Source: Gammaproteobacteria bacterium
GTDB taxonomy: Bacteria; Pseudomonadota; Gammaproteobacteria; Pseudomonadales; UBA5518
DNA length: 64,000 nucleotides
Direction of reading: 5' to 3'
NCBI GenBank assembly: GCA_016705365.1
Contig: JADIYI010000008.1
Location: 186,001 to 250,000, forward strand
Part shown: positions 53,266 through 63,826 of the stretch, piece after piece
Layout of the letters: every line of letters begins with the position of its first letter
How positions within the stretch are numbered: position 1 is the stretch's first letter
Made by a program: the position numbers and the translations under genes
The notes under the pieces: generated by a model
What the model saw: only the letters and a program-made list of their open reading frames with translations
Database searches by the model: none
Told to the model about the DNA's origin: nothing

Positions 53266-54689
53266 TCGGATCCCAGCATTTCCTGGCGCTGTCACCGCTG
53301 TTGATCACGGTTGCGACCGCGGTCGTGGTCATGATCTCGGTGTCCGTACGCCGCCACCATTTCTTCAACGCCACGCTGACCGTGGTCGGACTCAATGCCG
53401 CGCTGCTGGCAACCTTTGTCGCGCGCGAGCAGATACCGGACGCGCTGGCCATCACCGGCCTCCTGGTCCACGACCAGTATTCACTGTTCGGCACCTGCGC
53501 GGTGCTGGTTTCGACGCTCGGCTGCGCCACGCTGTGCCATGCCTACCTCGAGGGCCTGAACGACAACCGCGAAGAGATGTACCTGATGCTGCTGATTGCG
53601 GCTTCCGGAGCACTGGTGCTGGTCAGCGCGCAACACCTGATGTCGTTCTTCATCGGGCTCGAGCTGATGTCGGTCCCGATATATGGAATGGTCGGGTATA
53701 TCTACCGTGACAAGCGCTCGCTGGAGGCCGCCCTGAAATACCTGGTGCTTTCGGCCGGGGCATCCACGTTCCTGTTGTTCGGGATGGCACTGATCTACGC
53801 GCACACCGGCTCGCTCGAATTCCGCGCGCTGCACGGCAGCGGGCAGCTCGAGGCGCCGCTGGTCGCCACGGGTGTGGCCATGATGCTGATCGGCATCGCC
53901 TTCAAGCTCTCGCTGGTACCGTTTCACCTGTGGACGCCTGACGTGTACCACGGCGCACCGGCCCCGGTCGGCGCATTTCTGGCCACGGTCAGCAAGATCG
54001 CGGTGATGCTGGTGCTGTTGCGCTGGTGGAACGCGATGGAAATCGCCGCCGCACCGCTGTTTCACGCCATGCTTGCGGTTCTTGCCGCGGTATCGATCAT
54101 CGGCGGCAACCTGCTGGCGTTGCAGCAGAACAACCTGAAACGGCTGCTCGGCTATTCTTCCATCGCGCACTTCGGCTATATGCTGGCCGCGATCGTGGCC
54201 GGCAACGAACTCAGCCGCGAGGCAGTATTGCTCTACCTGCTCACGTACATGGCGGCCACGCTCGGCGCTTTCGGCGTCCTGACGCTGCTCTCCTCGCCCT
54301 ATCGCGGCGATGATGCGCAGGGGCTTGGCGATCTGCGCGGCTTGTTCTGGCAGCGCCCGTTGCTGGCGGCGGTGATGACCGTATCGGTGCTGTCGCTGGC
54401 AGGCATACCACTGACCGCGGGATTCATCGCCAAGTTCTATGTGATTGCGACCACGTTCAAGGCCAGCATGTGGTGGCTGCTCGCGGCGCTGGTGGTGGGC
54501 AGCGCAATCGGAATCTATTACTACCTGCGGGTGATGACGACGCTTTTTCTTGCGCCACCTGGCAGGCGGCGCCTGGATGCCGAACGCGACTGGGGCCAGC
54601 ATTCGGGCGGGATCCTGACCCTGGCGCTGGCGGCGTTCACGCTGGCGATCGGACTTTACCCACAACCGCTGCTCGAGCTGCTGCGCTGA
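53262..54689 (+). CDS. nuoN: NADH-quinone oxidoreductase subunit N
   Basis: A 475-residue antiporter-like subunit closing the operon: FFIGLELMSVPIYGMVGY (key Glu), KLSLVPFHLWTPDVYHGAP (key Lys) and RLLGYSSIAHFGYML. It is convergent with the CBS-domain gene, nine bases away. Confidence 0.95.
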   Translation: MIGSQHFLALSPLLITVATAVVVMISVSVRRHHFFNATLTVVGLNAALLATFVAREQIPDALAITGLLVHDQYSLFGTCAVLVSTLGCATLCHAYLEGLNDNREEMYLMLLIAASGALVLVSAQHLMSFFIGLELMSVPIYGMVGYIYRDKRSLEAALKYLVLSAGASTFLLFGMALIYAHTGSLEFRALHGSGQLEAPLVATGVAMMLIGIAFKLSLVPFHLWTPDVYHGAPAPVGAFLATVSKIAVMLVLLRWWNAMEIAAAPLFHAMLAVLAAVSIIGGNLLALQQNNLKRLLGYSSIAHFGYMLAAIVAGNELSREAVLLYLLTYMAATLGAFGVLTLLSSPYRGDDAQGLGDLRGLFWQRPLLAAVMTVSVLSLAGIPLTAGFIAKFYVIATTFKASMWWLLAALVVGSAIGIYYYLRVMTTLFLAPPGRRRLDAERDWGQHSGGILTLALAAFTLAIGLYPQPLLELLR

Positions 54690-54698
54690 GCAAGTGCA

Positions 54699-55133
54699 TC
54701 AGTACTTGCCGATGATGTAGCCTTCGAGCTGCTCGATCGTGCTCTGCTGCTGGCGGATGGTGTGCATCACCACGTCCCCGATCGTGACCATGCCAACCAG
54801 TTCCTCGCCGTCCATGACCGGCAAATGGCGGATGTGCCGCTCGGTCATCAGTTGCATGCAATCTTCCATTGGCTGATCGGGCAGCACCGTGATCAGCGGG
54901 GAGCTCATCAGTTCGCTCACCAGCGTCTCGTGCGCCCGACGCGCCTTGAGAATGCCCTTGCGGGCATAATCGCGTTCCGAAAAAATCCCCACCGCGCGGC
55001 TGCCCTCGACCACCACCAGCGCACCGATCTCGTAGGCTGCGAGAAGAGTCACCGCAGCGTATACGGTATGCGTGGCCTCGATGGTTCTGACGCCGGCGGA
55101 CTTGGCCGCGAGAATCTGTTTGACTGTCGGCAT
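54699..55133 (-). CDS. Tandem CBS-domain protein
   Basis: A 144-residue protein made of two CBS motifs (residues 10-65, IGALVVVEGSRAVGIFSERDYARKG shortened to its core GIFSERDYA; and 75-130, HLPVMDGEELVGMVTIGDVV). Such stand-alone pairs bind adenine nucleotides and act as energy or redox sensors. No partner domain is attached. Its promoter region is shared divergently with the DUF1232-like gene. Confidence 0.88.
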   Translation of the reverse strand: MPTVKQILAAKSAGVRTIEATHTVYAAVTLLAAYEIGALVVVEGSRAVGIFSERDYARKGILKARRAHETLVSELMSSPLITVLPDQPMEDCMQLMTERHIRHLPVMDGEELVGMVTIGDVVMHTIRQQQSTIEQLEGYIIGKY

Positions 55134-55259
55134 GGTGCCCCCGGAACAAGCGATCGTGCACGCTTGTCACATCATGGACCAAACGCGGCGGGGCTGACAA
55201 GCACGAGCACGCCCGCAGCATGGTCATTTGCCTTTCAGGCCGTTCCGGCGCTTTTGTCT

Positions 55260-55289
55260 TTGGCAATCTCGATGCCGCTGATTTATGAT
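55260..55289 (+). promoter_or_regulatory. Sigma-70 promoter of the DUF1232-like gene
   Basis: TTGGCA (55260-55265) and TATGAT (55284-55289) are spaced by 18 bases, a near-consensus arrangement about 58 bases before the ATG at 55347. Confidence 0.55.
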
Positions 55290-55346
55290 GCGCCAGGCGG
55301 TCAAGCCGCACCGAATAACACCGACTCTCTTGCACGGAGGCCCGCG

Positions 55347-55913
55347 ATGCCACTCGAAGTCACGTTTACCCTCGACGATCAGGATCTGGACTATTTCCGT
55401 GATGTGATGAACAAGGCGCAGGATGCCGCCGAATCGCTCAGCGAGATCGACGTGGTCAAGCGCGCCCAGGCGATGCTGGACGAGGTTCGCAACGACGTCA
55501 AAGCGCCGCAGTTCGTACTGCAGCGACTGGGAAGGCTGCAATCATTGATCAGCATGCTTGATGACGCGGACTGGCCGCTTGCCGAAAGCGAGCACCAGGA
55601 CGTGATCAGCGCGCTGGCCTATTTCTACCATGCCAAGGACCTGATCGATGACAGCCTGCCGGTACTGGGGTTGCTCGATGACGCGATCATGATCGAGCTG
55701 GTGGTGCGCGAGATGCAGAATGAAATCTCCGCCTATGAAGAGTTCTGCCGTTTCCGCAGCTCGCAGGAATCCCTGAGCGGCAAGAACATCTCGCGTGAGG
55801 ACTGGCTGAATTCGAAACGCCGGGAAATTCGCGACAATATGCGCGAGCGCATGGCCCGTCGCCATCGGGGCGGCGGTGGCGGGCGCTTCACTCGCTTCTC
55901 GTTCTTCGGCTGA
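55347..55913 (+). CDS. YkvA/DUF1232-like protein
   Basis: A 188-residue protein. Residues 85-130 (ALAYFYHAKDLIDDSLPVLGLLDDAIMIELV) match the DUF1232/YkvA pattern, here cut to the core DLIDDSLPVLGLLDDA. The rest is charged and helical, and the C-terminus is Arg/Gly-rich (MARRHRGGGGGRF), perhaps for nucleic-acid or membrane contact. GGAGG precedes the ATG at 55347. Function unknown. Confidence 0.75.
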   Translation: MPLEVTFTLDDQDLDYFRDVMNKAQDAAESLSEIDVVKRAQAMLDEVRNDVKAPQFVLQRLGRLQSLISMLDDADWPLAESEHQDVISALAYFYHAKDLIDDSLPVLGLLDDAIMIELVVREMQNEISAYEEFCRFRSSQESLSGKNISREDWLNSKRREIRDNMRERMARRHRGGGGGRFTRFSFFG

Positions 55914-55947
55914 TCTGCTGACTGCACACCCGGGCGCGGGCTTCCGA

Positions 55948-57213
55948 TCAGCGCTGGTACACCGGGAAACGCGCGCAGATATCCAGCACCCTTCCCTTTA
56001 CCGTGGTGATCACGGCAGCGCTGGTGCCGTCCTCCAGCGACGCCAGCACATCGCACATCCAGTGCGTGAGCTGCACCGTTTCCGCTTCGCCGAAACCGCG
56101 CGTGGTGATGGCCGGAGTGCCCACGCGCAATCCGCTGGTCACGGCCGGCGGGCGGGGATCGTTCGGAACCGCGTTCTTGTTCACCGTGATGAAGGCGTTG
56201 CCGAGCGCCTCATCGGCATCCGCGCCGGTGTAGGGCTTGCCGATCAGGTTGACCAGCATCAGGTGATTGTCGGTGCCACCCGAGACGATATCGATGCCGC
56301 GCTCGTTGAAGGTGCGCGCCATCGCGCGCGCGTTGTCCACCACGCGCTGCTGGTATGCGCGAAAATCCGGCTCCAGCGCTTCCTTGAAGCTGACTGCCTT
56401 GGCCGCAATCACGTGCATCAGCGGACCACCTTGCCCGCCCGGAAAGACCGCGGAATTGAATTTCCTGGTCAGTTCATCGTTCTTGCGCGCCAGGATCAGC
56501 CCGCCACGCGGTCCGCGCAGGGTCTTGTGGGTGGTGGTGGTGACCACATCGGCATGCGGCACCGGGTTCGGATAAAGGCCCGCGGCCACCAAACCGGCAA
56601 CGTGGGCCATGTCGATCAACAGGTAGGCACCGACCTTGTCGGCAATCGCCCGAAAGCGCGCCCAGTCCATGACGCGCGAATAGGCCGAGAACCCGGCCAC
56701 GATCATCCGCGGGCGGTGCTCCAGCGCAAGGCGCTCGACCTGCTCGTAATCGACCTCACCGGTCGCCGCAACCAGGCCGTACTGGACGGCGTTGTAGAGT
56801 TTGCCGGAAAAATTTGGCTTGGCGCCATGGGTGAGATGTCCGCCATCGGCCAGGCTCATGCCAAGCACCACATCGCCCGGTTTGCACAACGCCAGGTACA
56901 CCGCGCTGTTGGCCTGCGAGCCCGAATGCGGCTGCACATTGGCGAAATCCGCGCCAAACAGCTGCTTGGCGCGCTCGATCGCCAGTTGCTCGGCACGATC
57001 CACGTATTCGCAACCGCCGTAGTAACGCTTGCCCGGGTAGCCCTCGGCATACTTGTTGGTGAGCACCGTGCCCTGCATCTGCAAGACGCGCGGACTGGTG
57101 TAGTTCTCGGAGGCGATCAGCTCGATATGCTCTTCCTGGCGCCGTTCCTCGTCCTGGATCGCAGTCCACAACTCGGGATCGAAATCGGCAACGCTCATCT
57201 GCATGTCGAACAT
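55948..57213 (-). CDS. glyA: Serine hydroxymethyltransferase
   Basis: A 421-residue PLP enzyme interconverting serine and glycine with one-carbon transfer to tetrahydrofolate. Motifs: ELIASENYTSPRVL, YAEGYPGKRYYGGCEYVD, GGHLTHGAKPNFSGK and the PLP-binding VVTTTTHKTLRGPRGG (Lys). The start at 57213 is preceded by GGAG. In relatives it often sits upstream of nrdR-ribD; here it stands alone. Confidence 0.97.
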   Translation of the reverse strand: MFDMQMSVADFDPELWTAIQDEERRQEEHIELIASENYTSPRVLQMQGTVLTNKYAEGYPGKRYYGGCEYVDRAEQLAIERAKQLFGADFANVQPHSGSQANSAVYLALCKPGDVVLGMSLADGGHLTHGAKPNFSGKLYNAVQYGLVAATGEVDYEQVERLALEHRPRMIVAGFSAYSRVMDWARFRAIADKVGAYLLIDMAHVAGLVAAGLYPNPVPHADVVTTTTHKTLRGPRGGLILARKNDELTRKFNSAVFPGGQGGPLMHVIAAKAVSFKEALEPDFRAYQQRVVDNARAMARTFNERGIDIVSGGTDNHLMLVNLIGKPYTGADADEALGNAFITVNKNAVPNDPRPPAVTSGLRVGTPAITTRGFGEAETVQLTHWMCDVLASLEDGTSAAVITTVKGRVLDICARFPVYQR

Positions 57214-57285
57214 GGCATTCTCCGGGGGAAGTCTGGCGGAAAAGCGGCGCATTCTACCCGCTAAGCGCCCGGGCCGGAACCCGGC

Positions 57286-57888
57286 TCACATTCCGAGCAG
57301 GCCCTGAAGCAGCGCGCTGCCATCGAGCGGCACGCGCCGGAAACTCTCTGGCACCTCGAACAGCGCGGCGGCCTGCGGGCCCACCTTCAGATCACGCAAT
57401 TCCAGCTCGACCTCGCGCAGGGTGCCATTGTTGTCCACCACCGGAAACAGGCTCCTGACGTGCACTCCAGCGGCGTTCTGCCAGAAATAGCCATCCTGGC
57501 GCTTGCCGCTGCGGGTTTCGAAGCGGGCGCGGTATTTCACCACGGGCTGGCCCGCGACCTGTTCCTCGCCAAGCCGTTCGCGGCTCAGAACCTTGATGTT
57601 GCCAGGCGTGTCCATGGCGGAGATGTCGGTCTCTCCGGCAAGGTTCAGGATCGGCATCAGCTGCCACAGGATATTGCGGTCGGAGCGCAGGATCACGGTG
57701 ACTTCGATACCGCCCAGCACCGCGCTGATGCGTTCCTTGAGCAGTGTGTGGTTGACGCGGGTAACGAGCTCGCGCCCGTCGACCCGCACGATGCGGGTGG
57801 CCTCCCAGGCCACGTCGTCAATCAGCGCATGACTCGCCGCAGACGCCCCGCAAACAAGAATGCACAACAACAGGCGAAGCAGTTTCAC
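57286..57888 (-). CDS. Secreted protein of unknown function
   Basis: A 200-residue protein with a signal peptide (LLRLLLCILVCGASAASHA) starting at a GTG (57888) preceded by GGGAG. The mature part is mostly beta (RVDGRELVTRVNHTLLKERI, VTVILRSDRNILWQLMP, VVKYRARFETRSGKRQDGYF), resembling periplasmic lipoprotein-carrier-like or DUF4412-type sheets, with no catalytic motif. I cannot name the family with confidence. It is divergent from ettA. Confidence 0.7.
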   Translation of the reverse strand: MKLLRLLLCILVCGASAASHALIDDVAWEATRIVRVDGRELVTRVNHTLLKERISAVLGGIEVTVILRSDRNILWQLMPILNLAGETDISAMDTPGNIKVLSRERLGEEQVAGQPVVKYRARFETRSGKRQDGYFWQNAAGVHVRSLFPVVDNNGTLREVELELRDLKVGPQAAALFEVPESFRRVPLDGSALLQGLLGM

Positions 57889-58020
57889 GGCAATCTCCCG
57901 CTCGGGTAAATCGGTCAGTGGCGATGGTAGGGGCGTGATCGCAATAAATATACGGAAGTTTGCCAACCAGGCGCCGCTGCGGTAATTTCGCCGCCCTGTC
58001 GTTGCGAACGGATACCGGCC

Positions 58021-59685
<1,665 letters not shown>

Positions 59686-59718
59686 CCCGGATTTCTGCCG
59701 GCACCTGGAGAACAGGAC

Positions 59719-60711
59719 ATGAAAGTACTGGTTACCGGTGCCACCGGTTTCATCGGCAATCACGTGGCACGCATGTGCCTGGAACAGGGCGACGACGTGC
59801 GCGTGATGGTGATGCCGGGCGAGGATCGCTCGCCGCTTGCCGGCATGGACGTGGAATTCGTCGAGGGCAATCTGCTCGACCCGGCATCGCTGGCAAAATG
59901 CGTCGCGGGCGTCGAGGGGCTCTACCATCTTGCGGCGCTGTTCGCGGTGTGGACCCGCGACCCCACCTTGCATTTTCGTATAAACGTCGAAGGCGCGAAC
60001 CACATGATGCGCGCGGCCATGCAGGCGGGCGTGACAAAAGTGGTGTTCACCAGCAGCATCGCCGCAATCGGCATTCCCCGCGAAGGCGAACTTGCCAACG
60101 AGGAGACGATGTTCAATGCCTGGGAGTGCGGCAGCGATTATGTATTGTCGAAGTTCATGAGCCATCACCTGGTGCTGGGGCTGATCGGCAAGGGCCTCCC
60201 GGCCACGATCGTTTGTCCCGGCCTGCCCTTCGGTCCCGGCGACCGTGCCCCGACGCCGACCGGCAAACTGATCATTTCGATACTCAAGGGCGAAATGAAG
60301 AATTATTTCGATGGCGGCATCTGCGTGGTCGATGTCCGCGACGTGGCACGCGGTCATCTGCTCGCAATGCAGAGGGGCCGCGTTGGCGAGGTCTACCTGC
60401 TGGCCAACAAGGAAGGCAACCTGGAGCAAAAGGAGCTGGCGCGGCTGGTAGGAAAGATTGCCGGCATTGCCGACGTCGCCACCAAACCGGTGCCGCCCTG
60501 GGTGATGAAGGCGGTCGCGCGCGCCATGGAACTGTGGGCCGACATCACCAAGCGCCCGCCGATCACCACCTACAAGACCTCGCTGTTTGCGATGCAGCGA
60601 GTCTACGTGGATCCCGCCAAGGCGATCAATGAACTCGGAATGCCGCAAACTCCTGTTGCAACGGCACTCGCGGACGCCGTTCAGTGGTACCGTGACAACG
60701 GCTACGTCTGA
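59719..60711 (+). CDS. NAD-dependent epimerase/dehydratase (dihydroflavonol reductase/HpnA-like)
   Basis: A 330-residue extended SDR. The cofactor motif is TGATGFIGNHVA, followed by YHLAALFAVW, FTSSIAAIG and the catalytic YVLSK (Tyr, Lys). It resembles HpnA and dihydroflavonol-4-reductase-like proteins, which act on sugars, steroids or aldehydes; no hopanoid genes are nearby to decide. It starts 33 bases after ettA and is followed by a small membrane protein, perhaps in one transcript. Confidence 0.8.
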   Translation: MKVLVTGATGFIGNHVARMCLEQGDDVRVMVMPGEDRSPLAGMDVEFVEGNLLDPASLAKCVAGVEGLYHLAALFAVWTRDPTLHFRINVEGANHMMRAAMQAGVTKVVFTSSIAAIGIPREGELANEETMFNAWECGSDYVLSKFMSHHLVLGLIGKGLPATIVCPGLPFGPGDRAPTPTGKLIISILKGEMKNYFDGGICVVDVRDVARGHLLAMQRGRVGEVYLLANKEGNLEQKELARLVGKIAGIADVATKPVPPWVMKAVARAMELWADITKRPPITTYKTSLFAMQRVYVDPAKAINELGMPQTPVATALADAVQWYRDNGYV

Positions 60712-60738
60712 TAATCACAACACAGTGAGAACCTGTTC

Positions 60739-61119
60739 ATGTTGCAAAAATTTGTCTACATCACCGGTGCGCTCGATTTTCTGGTAGGTGCCGGAACCTG
60801 GTATGGCGCACTGTCCGATCCCCGGCCCGGGCAGTTCGTTGCGCTGATGACGCTCGGCATGTTCCTGATGATGGCAGCAGCCTGCCTGATGTGGGCATCG
60901 AAGGACATGATCAACCGTGCGCCGGTGATTTTCTGGCAGGGGCTGGTGCGTCTGACCGCGGTTTGCAGCGTGCTCTACGGCGTGCCACACGGCCTGTCGG
61001 AGCAATGGGAATATGCGCTGGTGGCGTTCGATGGCACCATCGCTCTCACGTACCTGGTCGGCATGGTGAAAGTAACCGCACAATCACCGCTCGCCCTGTT
61101 GATGTGCAAGACGCCCTGA
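60739..61119 (+). CDS. Small integral membrane protein of unknown function
   Basis: A 126-residue protein with four predicted helices (YITGALDFLVGAGTWYG, FVALMTLGMFLMMAAACLMW, LVRLTAVCSVLYGVPHG and ALVAFDGTIALTYLVGMV). No conserved motif is recognised. It follows the epimerase gene by 27 bases, so the two may act together. Confidence 0.7.
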   Translation: MLQKFVYITGALDFLVGAGTWYGALSDPRPGQFVALMTLGMFLMMAAACLMWASKDMINRAPVIFWQGLVRLTAVCSVLYGVPHGLSEQWEYALVAFDGTIALTYLVGMVKVTAQSPLALLMCKTP

Positions 61120-61123
61120 GACC

Positions 61124-61152
61124 GGAGGTCCCGCGCAGGCGGGCTCCTCTTC
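61124..61152 (+). terminator. Weak hairpin between convergent genes
   Basis: GGAG-CCCGC and GCGGG-CTCC arms with a two-base bulge and four-base loop end in TCTTCC. It lies between the membrane protein and miaE and could end transcription from the left. Confidence 0.3.
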
Positions 61153-61157
61153 CGAAC

Positions 61158-61769
61158 TCAGGCCGGACAGCCGCTGTGGAAGCGAAAGTCGCTGTCTGCA
61201 TCCTCGATCAGCGTGCGTTCGCGCTCCGCGAACAGCGCAATGCGCGAACCGATGTCGGTTTTTCCCGCGGCCTTTTGTGCGGCTGCCAGGTAGCCCTCGA
61301 AGTGACGCGCTTCGGAGCGCAGCAACGAGGTGTAGAACCGCGCCAGCTCGGCATCGAGGTGCGGCGCAAGCGCGGCGAAGCGCTCGCAGGAGCGCGCTTC
61401 GATGAAGGCACCGGCTATCAGGGTATCGACCAGGCGGGCCGGTTCGTGGGTGCGCACCAGGTCACGCAAGCCGCTCGCATAGCGGGCAGCACCGAGCGGC
61501 CGATAATCGATGCCGCGCTTTTGCATCAGCGCGATGACCTGCTCGAAATGGCGCAGTTCCTCGCGTGCCAGACGTGAGAAACTACCCAGAAAGGCGAAAT
61601 CTCCGCCATAACGAAACATGAGGTTCAGAGCGGTGCTTGCCGCTTTTTTTTCGCAATTCGCGTGATCGATCAACAGAATCGACTGGTTCAGCAGCGCAGC
61701 TTCGATCCAGGCGTCCGGCGTCAGGCAACCGAGGAACGCGTGGATGCCAGCCAGATCAGTTGACGGCAT
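61158..61769 (-). CDS. miaE: tRNA-(ms2io6A37) hydroxylase MiaE
   Basis: A 203-residue non-haem di-iron monooxygenase that hydroxylates the isopentenyl group of 2-methylthio-N6-isopentenyladenosine at position 37 of tRNAs. Iron ligands lie in a ferritin-like four-helix bundle: REELRHFEQV, FIEARSCERF and SEARHFEGYL. The start at 61769 overlaps the apaG stop by 14 bases; the longer upstream frame is the shadow of apaG. Confidence 0.93.
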   Translation of the reverse strand: MPSTDLAGIHAFLGCLTPDAWIEAALLNQSILLIDHANCEKKAASTALNLMFRYGGDFAFLGSFSRLAREELRHFEQVIALMQKRGIDYRPLGAARYASGLRDLVRTHEPARLVDTLIAGAFIEARSCERFAALAPHLDAELARFYTSLLRSEARHFEGYLAAAQKAAGKTDIGSRIALFAERERTLIEDADSDFRFHSGCPA

Positions 61770-62127
61770 GCGGCACGGCGAGGCGGAACGCCGGAATCGG
61801 CACACTGAACTCGCGCCCGTCATCGCGCACCATGCGATAACTCCCTTCCATGGTGCCGACTGCGGTTTCCAGCACCGCGCCGCTCGAGTAATGATAAGCC
61901 TGACCGGGCGGGATCCGCGGCTGCTCGCCGACCACACCGAGGCCACGCACCTCCTCGCGCCGCTGGTTGCCATCGGTGATGATCCAGTGGCGGCTGATCA
62001 GCTGCGCATGCTCGGGACCGCGGTTGCTGATCGTGACGTGGTAGGCAAATGCGTAACGCTTCGCCGCCGGCTTGGAACTCTCGGGGCGGAACTCGCAGCG
62101 CACGCTGACTTCTACATTCTCGTTCAT
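61756..62127 (-). CDS. apaG: ApaG (Co2+/Mg2+ efflux-associated) protein
   Basis: A 123-residue beta-sandwich protein of the ApaG/DUF525 family. Typical pattern: YAFAYHVTISNRGPEHAQLI, SRHWIITDGN, VRGLGVVGEQPRIPPG and YHYSSGAVLETAVGTMEGSY. The start at 62127 (MNENVEVSV) fits the family length. Its function is poorly defined; mutants elsewhere show altered divalent-cation tolerance. It is commonly beside apaH/ksgA, which are absent here. Confidence 0.93.
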   Translation of the reverse strand: MNENVEVSVRCEFRPESSKPAAKRYAFAYHVTISNRGPEHAQLISRHWIITDGNQRREEVRGLGVVGEQPRIPPGQAYHYSSGAVLETAVGTMEGSYRMVRDDGREFSVPIPAFRLAVPHAVN

Positions 62128-62170
62128 GGCAATGTTGCTTCTTGTTTCTGCGCGGTTGTCCGGAACAGGC

Positions 62171-63616
62171 TCATCTATCCGCCTTTTTTGCCGCGGCCAG
62201 CATGGCAGCGTCCAGCGCTGGCACTTCCCGCACATGGATCGCCTCGACGCCGGCACCCTCGAGAATATCCGAGATCACCACCACCTTGTCGCCGGCACTG
62301 AAGCCCTCGCGCTCGACCAGGATGGCGAACGCATTGGCGAGGGTCTTCTCCGGATTGTTGCTGAAGTTGCTGCGAAACGCGTATACGCCGCGATTCAGCG
62401 CAAGTTGCCGACGGGTGCGGCTGTCATTGGAAAAAGCGAACACCGTCGGGGTGAACGGGTGGCAATTGGTCACGAAACTTGCCATCCGGCCACGGCGGGT
62501 GATCACCACGATGCCGCGTGCCGAGACCAGCTCCGCGAGATGTGCGGCGCTGGCCGCGAGGCTTTGCTTCTGCTCGGTCAGCACCAGTTTTTCGGTGAAC
62601 TGCAGCCCGCGCTGCGGCTCGACGGCCTGGCAGATGCGATCGAGGTATTCCACGCACTTGACCGGATACTTGCCGATGGTGGTCTCGCCCGAGAGCATGA
62701 CGGCGTCCGCCTCTTCATAGACCGCATTGGCCACATCAGTCACCTCGGCGCGCGTCGGCACCGGGTTCTGGATCATCGATTCGAGCAGGTGCGTGGCCAC
62801 GATCACCCGCTTGCCCTGCTCGGCGCAAGCGCGCACGATACGGCGCTGGATATTGGGCAATTCGTAGAAATTCACTTCAACACCGAGATCCCCGCGCGCG
62901 ACCATGATGCCATCGGCCTCGCGCACGATCTCGTCGAGATTGCGCACCCCCTCCTGGTCCTCGATCTTGGCGATGATCTTGATCTTGCCGGCCTTCGCGC
63001 CGAGGAATTCGCGCAACTCGCGCACGTCCTTGGCCTCGCGCACGAACGACAGGGCGATGAAATCCACCTCCTGTTCCATTCCGAAGGCGATGTCGTGGCG
63101 GTCTTTCTCGGTGATGGCCGGCAGGTTGACCCGCACTCCCGGCAGGTTCACGTGACTCTTGCTCTTCAGGAAACCGCCGTCGATCACGCGGCAGCGCATC
63201 ACCCGCTCCTGCTTGCTCAGCACCTCGAGATTGATCAGTCCGTTGTCGACCGTGATCTTGTCACCCACGCTCACCGCCTGGATGATGTCGGCATAATCGA
63301 TCTGTATCGAGCTCTCCTCGACATCATCGGCGCCACGCACGACGATCGTGATTTCCTCGCCCTCGCGCAGGTCGAGGCTGGCCGACAGGTGGCCGGTGCG
63401 GATCTCCGGTCCCTGGGTGTCGAGCATCACCGGGATCGTGTACTTGACCTTGCGATTCAGGGTGCGGATGGCCTTGATGATGCGCTCGTGCGAGGCATGA
63501 TCGCCGTGAGACATATTGAGCCGCACGATATTCATTCCGGCGTTGTAGAGCCGCTCCAGCATCTCGTAGGAACTGGTGGCCGGGCCGATGGTGCAGATGA
63601 TCTTGGTCTTGCGCAT
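62171..63616 (-). CDS. pyk: Pyruvate kinase
   Basis: A 481-residue glycolytic kinase producing pyruvate and ATP. Motifs: KIICTIGPATSSYE, RLNMSHGDH, MLDTQGPEIRTG, the active-site IIAKIEDQEGVRNLDEI (catalytic Lys and metal Glu), ADGIMVARGDLGVEV, and TDVANAVYEEADAVMLSGE. The C-terminal allosteric domain is present. The start at 63616 (MRKTKII) is fixed by the family. The upstream leader contains a strong hairpin. Confidence 0.96.
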   Translation of the reverse strand: MRKTKIICTIGPATSSYEMLERLYNAGMNIVRLNMSHGDHASHERIIKAIRTLNRKVKYTIPVMLDTQGPEIRTGHLSASLDLREGEEITIVVRGADDVEESSIQIDYADIIQAVSVGDKITVDNGLINLEVLSKQERVMRCRVIDGGFLKSKSHVNLPGVRVNLPAITEKDRHDIAFGMEQEVDFIALSFVREAKDVRELREFLGAKAGKIKIIAKIEDQEGVRNLDEIVREADGIMVARGDLGVEVNFYELPNIQRRIVRACAEQGKRVIVATHLLESMIQNPVPTRAEVTDVANAVYEEADAVMLSGETTIGKYPVKCVEYLDRICQAVEPQRGLQFTEKLVLTEQKQSLAASAAHLAELVSARGIVVITRRGRMASFVTNCHPFTPTVFAFSNDSRTRRQLALNRGVYAFRSNFSNNPEKTLANAFAILVEREGFSAGDKVVVISDILEGAGVEAIHVREVPALDAAMLAAAKKADR

Positions 63617-63660
63617 TGTGTCCGCTGCAGGGTCTGCAAAGCAGCGCATCATAGCAGCAA

Positions 63661-63690
63661 AACCCGCGCACCCCCGAGTCCGCGCGGGTT
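63661..63690 (-). promoter_or_regulatory. Stable hairpin in the leader of pyk
   Basis: A perfect 9-bp inverted repeat, AACCCGCGC and GCGCGGGTT, with a 12-base loop; on the minus strand it is followed by TTTTGCTGC. It lies 45 bases upstream of pyk, so it could attenuate pyk transcription or be a bidirectional insulator between the divergent genes. Confidence 0.35.
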
Positions 63691-63826
63691 GCAAAAGGCA
63701 GCCGGAGCCAGCGGTTTACCGCCGCCGCAACCGCACGGTAGTATGGAGGCTCACGCCCGCCAATGGCCGCTTGCCAGTGGCCCCGCGCACCGCCAAACCC
63801 GCCGCGCAGAGGAGATGTACCATTCC

